From Bryobacteraceae bacterium (GTDB lineage: Bacteria; Acidobacteriota; Terriglobia; Bryobacterales; Bryobacteraceae): 64,000 nt of DNA. The notes below the pieces were generated by a model. It made no database searches, was not told the origin of the DNA, and saw only the letters and a program-made list of their open reading frames with translations. The position numbers and the translations under genes were made by a program. The stretch's first letter is position 1. Each line of letters begins with the position of its first letter. Of this stretch, positions 53,873 to 60,694 are shown in pieces. The DNA is taken from the NCBI GenBank assembly GCA_030041985.1, contig JASIAM010000266.1, forward strand, positions 1-64,000, in the 5' to 3' direction.

Positions 53873-54474
53873 ACAGTGTCGTTTAATTCTAACAGATAGC
53901 CTTGCTTACCGACGTTCATGCCTAGGGTCTTCCCGATGTGGATTTGGCGGCCCTCGGCTTCATGAATATGGCCGCAGAAAAGATACGCCGGCTGATGCGT
54001 TTCGACGAACTCGCGCACCGCCGTAGAGCCGGCATGGACTCCCGGGCGAATCTGGTCCAATTCAGTGTCAAAGGGCGGCGTATGGCAGACGAGCACCAGC
54101 GGCTGCAACTCCGCGAAGCGGACGAGGCGCTGGGCGAGCTGCACTTCACTGTACTCGCCGGGAGTGTGGAACGGAGTGGGATTGGAGTAGCCCAGGCCTG
54201 CCACCTGCCACAAGCCAGCCGCGAAGTGGCGTTCGTGGAAATCGTGCAGGCCATAGCGAGCGCACATGTTGACCACGTCGTCGGCGGATTCATGGTTGCC
54301 GGGAAGCACGTAGACCTTGTCGCCGCGCTGCCCGAGGATCTCGCCGCAGCGATCAAGGCCACGCGACCAAGTGACCTGATCGCCGGCGGCGATGTAGCGG
54401 TCGGCCTCGATTGCCAGCAGACGCTCCAGGGCCTTCCAGTCGGCATGGATGTCGGAAAAAATGAGGAGTCTCAA
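53869..54474 (-). CDS. Metallophosphoesterase (YfcE/MPP-like)
   Basis: A 201-residue calcineurin-like phosphoesterase. RLLIFSDIHADWKALERLL opens with the D-x-H motif; AAGDQVTW, VLPGNHESADD, VCHTPPFDTE and FCGHIHEAEGRQ complete the two-metal site. Substrates of such small members include cyclic nucleotides and phosphodiesters. Its TGA stop overlaps the ATG of prfB (ATGA), so it precedes the release-factor gene in one operon, an uncommon partner for prfB. Confidence 0.85.
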   Translation of the reverse strand: MRLLIFSDIHADWKALERLLAIEADRYIAAGDQVTWSRGLDRCGEILGQRGDKVYVLPGNHESADDVVNMCARYGLHDFHERHFAAGLWQVAGLGYSNPTPFHTPGEYSEVQLAQRLVRFAELQPLVLVCHTPPFDTELDQIRPGVHAGSTAVREFVETHQPAYLFCGHIHEAEGRQIHIGKTLGMNVGKQGYLLELNDTV

Positions 54475-54555
54475 TTGAGGAATGGTAGGAAGTTACAGCG
54501 AAAAAGTCAAAGCGGAGCCGGTGGCGGGCCAGGGACCGGAGAAATGGCCGGCGCA

Positions 54556-54873
54556 TTAACGCTGCCGCGACATGACCGCCCGCAGAATCTCGTTGATGCG
54601 AGTGGAATAGCCCTCGCCATACTGCTTGAGCCAGTCAACCACATCGCGGTCCAGGCGCGCGGCCACCAGTACCTTGGTAGGCCGCTTGAATTCCGCGAGC
54701 TGCTCATCGGTCAATTCCGGAATGTCGGAATAATCGATCTTCGAGTCCGGCATGTTCCGCAGCCGGTTCAACCGCGCTTTCTGCTGCCGGGAAAGCGGCT
54801 TATTGAAAATATCCTCGGCCTTCACGCTCACCAGCTTTTCTCGCCGAGATGATACGGATGATTTCTTCGCCAT
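54556..54873 (-). CDS. BrnA-like antitoxin
   Basis: A 105-residue antitoxin. The basic N-terminus (MAKKSSVSSRREKLVSV) is followed by YSDIPELTDEQLAEFKRP and a C-terminal ribbon-helix-helix-like part (KVLVAARLDRDVVDWLKQYG, then STRINEILRAVM). AGGAG lies 11 bases before the ATG. The start lies inside the toxin gene, an overlap of 74 bp. It binds the toxin and probably the promoter palindrome. Confidence 0.8.
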   Translation of the reverse strand: MAKKSSVSSRREKLVSVKAEDIFNKPLSRQQKARLNRLRNMPDSKIDYSDIPELTDEQLAEFKRPTKVLVAARLDRDVVDWLKQYGEGYSTRINEILRAVMSRQR

Positions 54874-55084
54874 CGTCGTCAGTGCTCCTATAGATGTGAA
54901 CTACTAACAGGAGAACGCCATCTACCAGTCCGATCGCATGCCATCGCAATTCACAGTCTTCGTCCACGCGGTCTTCCCGGAGGACGTAATTCGGGTCTTG
55001 CCAAACTAACGCTGCGTCCTCGAACGCGACTCCGTGCTTCTTCCGGTTGCCAACGTTCTTTCGTTCGTCCCACTCAAAACGCAT
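54800..55084 (-). CDS. BrnT-like toxin
   Basis: The 94-residue product has the BrnT fold: MRFEWDERKNVGNRKKHGV, then FEDAALVWQDPN and the end IIRIISARKAGEREGRGYF, a RelE-like RNase family. The ATG at 55084 is chosen; an upstream extension to 55159 has low-complexity Cys-rich content and runs through the operator. It precedes brnA with a large overlap, the usual toxin-first order. It would inhibit translation when antitoxin is lost. Confidence 0.8.
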   Translation of the reverse strand: MRFEWDERKNVGNRKKHGVAFEDAALVWQDPNYVLREDRVDEDCELRWHAIGLVDGVLLLVVHIYRSTDDDGEEIIRIISARKAGEREGRGYFQ

Positions 55085-55085
55085 C

Positions 55086-55104
55086 GTTATACATATGGTA
55101 TAAC
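55086..55104. promoter_or_regulatory. Palindrome abutting the BrnT start
   Basis: GTTATAC-ATATG-GTATAAC, perfect 7-bp arms, ends one base before the toxin ATG. There is no ribosome site. It is a likely binding site for the BrnA-like antitoxin, blocking its own promoter or the ribosome. Confidence 0.55.
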
Positions 55105-55166
55105 ATGATAGGACCAAACAGCACCGCCTCCGCGGTGAAATTCCGCGCGCTGGCGGCAACCGTTGT

Positions 55167-55172
55167 TACAAT
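55167..55172 (+). promoter_or_regulatory. -10-like TACAAT nine bases before accC
   Basis: TTGTTACAAT followed by nine bases and the ATG, with no ribosome site. No good -35 was seen. Confidence 0.35.
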
Positions 55173-55181
55173 CTCCGAGAC

Positions 55182-56681
55182 ATGTTCCGTAAAATTCTCA
55201 TCGCCAACCGCGGCGAAATCGCCGTGCGCGTGATTCGCACACTGCGCGAGATGGGCATCCGTTCGGTGGCGGTTTTTTCCGATGCCGACCGCACCTCGCT
55301 GCATGTCCGCATGGCGGATGAAGCCGAGCACATCGGCCCTTCCGCTTCGGCCGAGAGCTATTTGCGCATGGATCGCATCCTGGATGCCGCTAAAAAGCAT
55401 GGCGTCGAAGCCATCCATCCCGGCTACGGCTTTCTTAGCGAGAACGCGGAATTTGCAGCGGCCTGCCAGGATGGCGGCCTGGTGTTCATCGGACCCTCCG
55501 CGGACTCCATTCGCGCCATGGGATCGAAGACCGCGGCGCGCCAGAACGCCATCCGCGCGGGCACTCCCGTGGTCCCCGGGACTGATCATGCGATCGATCT
55601 CGAAGAGGCGCGGGCCTTCGGACGCACGCACTCCTATCCCATCCTGCTCAAGGCCGTGGCGGGCGGCGGCGGAAAGGGCATGCGCGCGGTAGAACGCGAG
55701 TCCGAGCTGGAGTCGGCCTATCGCAACGCCGCCAGTGAGGCCGCGCGCGCGTTCGGAAATCCGGACCTCTACGTCGAGAAGCTGATTCTGCGTCCGCGCC
55801 ACATCGAAATCCAGGTTTTGGGCGATGCTCACGGCAACCTGCTGCACCTGGGTGAACGCGAATGCTCGCTGCAGCGCCGCCACCAGAAAGTGGTCGAAGA
55901 AGCTCCTTCGCCGCTGATGGCACTGCATCCCGAAATGCGCGATGCCATGGGCCAGGCCGCGGTTCGCGCCGCGCGGCAGGTAGGCTACACCAACGCAGGC
56001 ACCATCGAGTTCCTGGTGGATCAGGATCACCGCTTCTACTTCCTCGAAATGAACACGCGCCTCCAGGTGGAACATCCCGTTACGGAACTGATCACCAGCC
56101 TCGACTTGGTGAAGCTGCAAGTGGAAATTGCCGCGGGCCGAAAGCTGCCGTTTACGCAGGAAGCCGTTGCCTGGCGTGGTTCCGCCATCGAGTGCCGCAT
56201 CTACGCGGAGGACCCTTACAACCAATTCCTGCCCTGCCCCGGCAAAATTACCCGCCTCGACCGGCCTTTCGGTCCCGGCGTTCGCCTGGATGGCTACGTA
56301 TATCCCGGCTGGGACGTGCCTTTGGAATACGATCCGTTGTTGGCGAAGCTGGCCGTATGGCATGCGACACGTGAAGAGTCCATCGCCCGCATGTTACGCG
56401 CTTTGGGCGAATACGACGTGGGCGGCATCCGCACCAATGTGGGTTTCTTCCGCCAGATTCTCGACGACGCCGAATTCCGTGCCGGCCGTCTCGATACCGG
56501 ATTCATTGATGAATTTCTGGCGCGCCACAACAAAGCGCTGGAGCCGCCCGGCGATCTCGCGGCGGTGGCAGCCATGGCTGCGGCTTTCGATCATCAGGCT
56601 GGCGAACCGGGAAATGCAGGAGCTCCGGCGAACGGCGCGAGCCCCTGGCTGGCAGCCGGCCGCAGTGAGCTGTTGCGATGA
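55182..56681 (+). CDS. Biotin carboxylase subunit of an acyl-CoA carboxylase
   Basis: A 499-residue biotin carboxylase. FRKILIANRGEIAVRVIRTL opens the N-domain, LKAVAGGGGKGMRAVE is the ATP-grasp Gly loop, ECSLQRRHQKVVEEAPSPLM and FLEMNTRLQVEHPVTELI are active-site signatures. The core matches AccC; the ~45-residue Ala-rich tail (from residue 450) is extra and resembles the linker in propionyl-CoA carboxylase alpha chains. It carboxylates biotin using ATP and bicarbonate. The stop overlaps the biotin-carrier start (ATGA). Confidence 0.93.
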   Translation: MFRKILIANRGEIAVRVIRTLREMGIRSVAVFSDADRTSLHVRMADEAEHIGPSASAESYLRMDRILDAAKKHGVEAIHPGYGFLSENAEFAAACQDGGLVFIGPSADSIRAMGSKTAARQNAIRAGTPVVPGTDHAIDLEEARAFGRTHSYPILLKAVAGGGGKGMRAVERESELESAYRNAASEAARAFGNPDLYVEKLILRPRHIEIQVLGDAHGNLLHLGERECSLQRRHQKVVEEAPSPLMALHPEMRDAMGQAAVRAARQVGYTNAGTIEFLVDQDHRFYFLEMNTRLQVEHPVTELITSLDLVKLQVEIAAGRKLPFTQEAVAWRGSAIECRIYAEDPYNQFLPCPGKITRLDRPFGPGVRLDGYVYPGWDVPLEYDPLLAKLAVWHATREESIARMLRALGEYDVGGIRTNVGFFRQILDDAEFRAGRLDTGFIDEFLARHNKALEPPGDLAAVAAMAAAFDHQAGEPGNAGAPANGASPWLAAGRSELLR

Positions 56682-57127
56682 AACTCCGGCTCGCAATTAA
56701 TGGCGAGGAGCGAGACGTTGAGCTATCCGCGGGCGCCGACGTACAGCGCGCCGAGCCCGGTGTTTATTCGATCCTGCTCGACGGCCATGTCTACGACGCC
56801 CGCGTGGATCATACCGAAAAGGGTTTAGCCGTAGTAATCGACGGCAACCGCTTTGAGATCGAGATTCGCGATCCCAGGCGGTGGTCGCCGAAATCGGCTC
56901 CCGGCAGCCAAGGCCTCGCCACTCTGGCCTCTCCTATGCCTGGCAAAGTAGTTCGCGTGCTGGTGGCAGCGGGTGACGCGGTGGAAGCCGGGCAAGGAAT
57001 ACTGGTGGTCGAAGCCATGAAAATGCAGAATGAAATCAAAGCGCCGCGCTCCGGCCTTGTGCTCTCTCTGACGGCGCGGGAAGGCGCGACCGTTACCGCA
57101 GGCGAGCCTCTGGCGACTATCGGCTAA
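56678..57127 (+). CDS. Biotin carboxyl carrier protein
   Basis: The 149-residue product has an N-terminal beta region (MKLRLAINGEERDVEL) and a C-terminal biotinyl domain ending VVEAMKMQNEIKAPRSG, where the Lys of AMKM is biotinylated. It accepts CO2 from the upstream carboxylase; the carboxyltransferase partner is not in the window. Overlaps the upstream gene by ATGA. The style fits propionyl/acetyl-CoA carboxylase alpha subunits split in two. Confidence 0.93.
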   Translation: MKLRLAINGEERDVELSAGADVQRAEPGVYSILLDGHVYDARVDHTEKGLAVVIDGNRFEIEIRDPRRWSPKSAPGSQGLATLASPMPGKVVRVLVAAGDAVEAGQGILVVEAMKMQNEIKAPRSGLVLSLTAREGATVTAGEPLATIG

Positions 57128-57189
57128 TGTTCGCGGCCACACACGGAAACCCGTTCCCCCGCGCCTCCGTCTAGCCGATAATAGTGTCC

Positions 57190-57939
57190 ATGGCGTCAGA
57201 AGCGGTATGTTCCAAGTGCGGCGGCACCGGTTTCGTAATTGTGGAACGCGCCACGGTCTCCGGCGCCCAGCCGTGCGACTGCCGTTTTCAGGGAATGGCC
57301 AGCCGCCGCGAAAGCGACGCGCAGATTCCGCCGCTGTATCGCAACGCTTCGTTTGAGAATTTTATGGCGGCCGATAACCGGGATCTCAGGAACAAAATGT
57401 CGACGGTGAAGCGCTTCGCCGACGAATTCCCCAACGAGGACAAGCCAGGATTGCTCCTGATTGGTGAGCCGGGAACCGGAAAAACGCACCTGGCTGTGGC
57501 CGCGCTGCGGCGCATTCTGGAAAAAGGTTTTGAATGCCTGTTCTGCGACTATCAGAACCTGCTCGAACGCATTCGCTCGGGCTACGATCCGGCATCCAAC
57601 TCGTCGGATCGCGAAGCGTATCGCGACGCGCTGGATACGGAAGTGCTCCTTCTGGACGATTTGGGAGCACACCGCGTCACGGATTGGGTGGAGGATACGA
57701 TCACCTCGATCATTACCGCGCGCTGTAACCACCGCAAGCCCCTTATTGCCACCACCAACCTGCCCGATGCGGATGCCGGCAGCGCGGTTTACGAGAAAAC
57801 GGCCCTTGGCTCGCAGTACCGCACCGCCCTTCGCGATCGCATCGGCGACCGCGCCCGCTCGCGTCTTTTCGAGATGTGCACGGTAATCCGCATGCCTCTG
57901 GTCGAAGACTATCGCATCCGCAAGCAGCGGGTTTTCTGA
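57190..57939 (+). CDS. DnaC/IstB-like AAA+ ATPase with zinc motif
   Basis: From the ATG at 57190 the protein has 249 residues; a GTG two codons upstream is equally possible. Four Cys near the N-terminus (CSKCGGTGF ... CDC) may bind zinc. Walker A is LIGEPGTGKTHLAVAAL, Walker B VLLLDDLGAH, and LIATTNLP the sensor region. This resembles DnaC helicase loaders, DnaI-like proteins and IstB. No istA or inverted ends lie nearby, so a replication-type role is more likely. Its stop overlaps the next start (TGATG). Confidence 0.82.
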   Translation: MASEAVCSKCGGTGFVIVERATVSGAQPCDCRFQGMASRRESDAQIPPLYRNASFENFMAADNRDLRNKMSTVKRFADEFPNEDKPGLLLIGEPGTGKTHLAVAALRRILEKGFECLFCDYQNLLERIRSGYDPASNSSDREAYRDALDTEVLLLDDLGAHRVTDWVEDTITSIITARCNHRKPLIATTNLPDADAGSAVYEKTALGSQYRTALRDRIGDRARSRLFEMCTVIRMPLVEDYRIRKQRVF

Positions 57940-60251
57940 TGCGCGCCGCATTTCTCACGTTGCTCGCCGCCTCGACTCTCTGCGCCATGGCGCGCCCGGA
58001 AGGCGAAGCTCCAGCGCCGGAATTCGTGCAGGCGGTAGAGTTCCCTTATTACCTCTATCCCCGCGCGCAGTGGGAGCGCGAACTGGTGTGGCTGAAGACG
58101 CTCGGCGTGCGCACCGTGGAGTTTTCGATTCCGTGGAATTGGCACCAGCTTCCCTCAGGCGAGTTCGATTTCACCGGCCGCACCAGCCCGCGGCGGGATC
58201 TGGTGGGCTTCATCCGCATCCTCCGCAAGCTGGACTTGCGGGCCTGGGTACGCCCGCTGCCGCCCGTCAGCGGATGGGCCAATAACGGTTGGCCTGCGGG
58301 AATCAACAGTGCTAAACCCGATGCCGCTGCAGAAGCCTCCTGGCTCAAACAACTGGAGAACCTGCTAGCGCCGCAAACCAATAAACATGGCGGCCCCATC
58401 GCGTTTGTAGAGGGCCACGAGCTCACCATCGATGCCTCTCTCCCGCCCTCCCCCGTTACCGTGATTTCCACCACCGGCGCGGCTACGCTGGCGCGCAGCC
58501 GGATCGCGCTGGCGTCGGCTCATGGCGCTCTGCTGTGGACTAATCTCGAAGACTCGCTCTATCCGGCGGGCTGGGAACCGACTGGCACGGCGATTTTGCG
58601 GCGGGGCGCGGTCGATTTGAGCGGCGCCGAACGGCCCGCGGCAGCAGCGGTGCGCCGCGACGCCGCGCTATTGGGGAAATGGGAACCGCTCCTCGCTTCG
58701 CTCAAACGCGTTGCGCTGCCCGCTCCCGTGAATGGAAAATTGCCACGCGGCGTGAGCGCGACGGAACTTGTCTCGCCGGCTGTCTCCGCCGTTAGCGTGG
58801 TCAATCGCAGCTCGCTCCCCTTTCATGAAGATCTGCGCGTTACCGACCCTGCTTCCAAACACGCCACAGTCGTTCCGGGCGTCACTGTGCCCGCGGGCGA
58901 AGCGCTGTGGATCCCCTTAAACGTAACCCTCGGAACGAATGGCCTGTGCCGGGAGTGCTCCGTTTTTTCCGATGCGGAGCGAGTGGTGTATGCCACTGCC
59001 GAACTGCTTACGGTAGAGTTCGAAAACGGTGTTCTCGGGATGGAGTTCGCAGCTCCGCAATCCGGAGAGGTCGTCTTACAGCTCGCTCGCAAGCCGGTCG
59101 GTCCCTTCGTCGCCGCGGGAAAACCCACCGATTTCGACTGGGATGACAAGACGCTGCGCGCGCGCCTCACCATTCCGGCGGGGAAAGCGGCCGGCAACCG
59201 TGTGCGCATCGGCCTGGCTATTGAAGAGCCGGAAACATCCGCATTTTTCAACGATGCCAAGCGCCTGGTCATCGGCGAGAAAAATTTGATTTCGACGGAG
59301 TATTCTTCTGCCGATGTGGCTTCGCGCGCACGCCTGCGTGTGCCGGAAGGGTTCGTAGCCACGCCCACGCTCAAATCGCCGAATGAAATCGACTACACGA
59401 TCGAAACACCGCCGGATGCCCTGCATGGCGATTGGGCCTCGCTCGTATTGGAGGCGGATGGCCTACCGCTGGGCCGCGCGCGCCTCCAGTTGTTCCGCCC
59501 CGCTTCGATCCGCCTGACACAAGCGATACAGCTCCATTTCGGCCCGCAAACCGCCCTGCAGGTCGATCCGCCCATTGTTTCGGCCGAGGCGCGCAGCGGT
59601 AGCAGCGTGGAAGTCGTGATTCGCAATAATTCGACCGGCATTCAGAACTACCGGGTGACGGCTTCGGGTGATGGCTTGGAGTTCACACCCAAGCAAACCG
59701 AAATCGCCATAGCCGGCACGGAGGAGCGTTCGGTCTCTCTACGCCTGTTCCCGGATGACGCCGCTGCCGGGTTGCGCGATTGGCACCTCGCAGTGAGCGG
59801 CGGAGCCACCCTGGACGTGCCGTTCCGCGTAGCCTTGATCCCGCGCGTGGGAGCGGCAGCGTGGTCGGCCGATCTGGATGGCGACGGTTCGCCGGAGTGG
59901 GTGCTCGAGTCGCAAAAGGTGCGCGCCGTGTTCTCTCAAAGCGATGGCGGGCGCTGGATGGAGTTTGTCTGGAAGGACACCAACACCAACTTTCTCCCCG
60001 CCGAGGGTGCGCTGGCCCGCACCGGGCCCGTCGAAGTGCGTGCCGATGGCGCCACGCTCTATTTCAACGGCAACGGCTGGGCGCGAACGGTATCGCTTGC
60101 CAGCGACAATCTGACCATCGAGCAAACCCCGTCTCTGCCCGCCGATTTGCTGCCGCCGCAAAACGCCCCAGCCGGAGCGGGCGTCACTCTCTCCATGGAG
60201 CGGCAATCACCGGGCCGCGTGGTTTATCGGCTGCAGCAGGCTAACCGGTAA
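57939..60251 (+). CDS. GH35-like exported protein with reduced barrel
   Basis: A 770-residue exported protein; signal peptide 1-18. Residues 30-125 match the first strands of beta-galactosidase-type GH35 barrels (LKTLGVRTVEFSIPWNWHQL, LPSGEFDFTG, DLVGFIRILRKLDLRAWVRP). The GGPI segment that should lead to the acid/base ENEY motif reads GGPIAFVEGHELT, and the barrel seems to end near residue 165; what follows is beta-sandwich-like to the C-terminus. So catalysis by the usual pair is doubtful. It begins one base before the end of the DnaC-like gene. Confidence 0.65.
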   Translation: MRAAFLTLLAASTLCAMARPEGEAPAPEFVQAVEFPYYLYPRAQWERELVWLKTLGVRTVEFSIPWNWHQLPSGEFDFTGRTSPRRDLVGFIRILRKLDLRAWVRPLPPVSGWANNGWPAGINSAKPDAAAEASWLKQLENLLAPQTNKHGGPIAFVEGHELTIDASLPPSPVTVISTTGAATLARSRIALASAHGALLWTNLEDSLYPAGWEPTGTAILRRGAVDLSGAERPAAAAVRRDAALLGKWEPLLASLKRVALPAPVNGKLPRGVSATELVSPAVSAVSVVNRSSLPFHEDLRVTDPASKHATVVPGVTVPAGEALWIPLNVTLGTNGLCRECSVFSDAERVVYATAELLTVEFENGVLGMEFAAPQSGEVVLQLARKPVGPFVAAGKPTDFDWDDKTLRARLTIPAGKAAGNRVRIGLAIEEPETSAFFNDAKRLVIGEKNLISTEYSSADVASRARLRVPEGFVATPTLKSPNEIDYTIETPPDALHGDWASLVLEADGLPLGRARLQLFRPASIRLTQAIQLHFGPQTALQVDPPIVSAEARSGSSVEVVIRNNSTGIQNYRVTASGDGLEFTPKQTEIAIAGTEERSVSLRLFPDDAAAGLRDWHLAVSGGATLDVPFRVALIPRVGAAAWSADLDGDGSPEWVLESQKVRAVFSQSDGGRWMEFVWKDTNTNFLPAEGALARTGPVEVRADGATLYFNGNGWARTVSLASDNLTIEQTPSLPADLLPPQNAPAGAGVTLSMERQSPGRVVYRLQQANR

Positions 60252-60263
60252 CTGGCGTTCCTC

Positions 60264-60559
60264 TTACCTCCACCAAAGCAGTCTGCGCAGCCAGCCGCGC
60301 GGCTGCGGAAAGCCCTGCAGAAGCCAGATGTCGCTTTGGAACGGACTGCTGGTAGCCGTTACGTTCTTGCCATGGTGTGACATGCTGATCATGGAAGCGT
60401 TGCCGAAGCTGGCCCAGAAATTTTCCTCCGGCAAAATTTTGATCGCGACATCACGGCCCAAGCGTGCGTCCCGGGCGCGAAACACTTCGCCCATCGCCCC
60501 CGCGCCCAGGCGGCGGCGATTTCATATGCCCCCTGACGCGCTCCCGTGACGAACGACAT
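60264..60559 (-). pseudogene. Ser/Thr protein kinase relic with deleted middle
   Basis: The ATG at 60559 starts [17 protein letters not shown], the usual N-terminus of acidobacterial kinases. A one-base loss shifts to the frame [20 protein letters not shown] followed by VAIKILPE, the Gly loop and ATP Lys. It then runs directly into [20 protein letters not shown], the style of C-terminal ends of kinases fused to beta-propellers in this lineage. The catalytic core and propeller are missing. The relic shows an internal deletion plus a frameshift. Confidence 0.75.
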
Positions 60560-60613
60560 CGAATTCCGCCTAATTGTACTCCATCAGTTCTTATCACCGA
60601 TGGACGCGCTTCG

Positions 60614-60694
60614 CTAGCGGGTGAGTTTAAAAATCACGCCCTCTTCCGCCAGGCGTCGAATCGCGTTCTCAGTCCAGTCATGCGGGAGTGTCAT
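60614..60694 (-). CDS. Tiny overlapping frame (26 aa) after the large repeat protein
   Basis: The ATG at 60694-60692 overlaps the stop of the large NHL/Ig protein (ATGA). The 26 residues (MTLPHDWTENAIRRLAEEGV, then IFKLTR) form a plausible amphipathic helix, similar to one half of an S-layer homology motif. It may be a genuine small peptide or a leftover. Support is only the overlap and codon style. Confidence 0.25.
   Translation of the reverse strand: MTLPHDWTENAIRRLAEEGVIFKLTR

Noticed and set aside
57190-57939. DnaC-like ATPase considered as IstB of an IS21 element
   Set aside because: No istA precedes it, no terminal repeats surround it, and it is tightly packed with housekeeping-type neighbours. 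The zinc motif suits DnaC/DnaI-like loaders.
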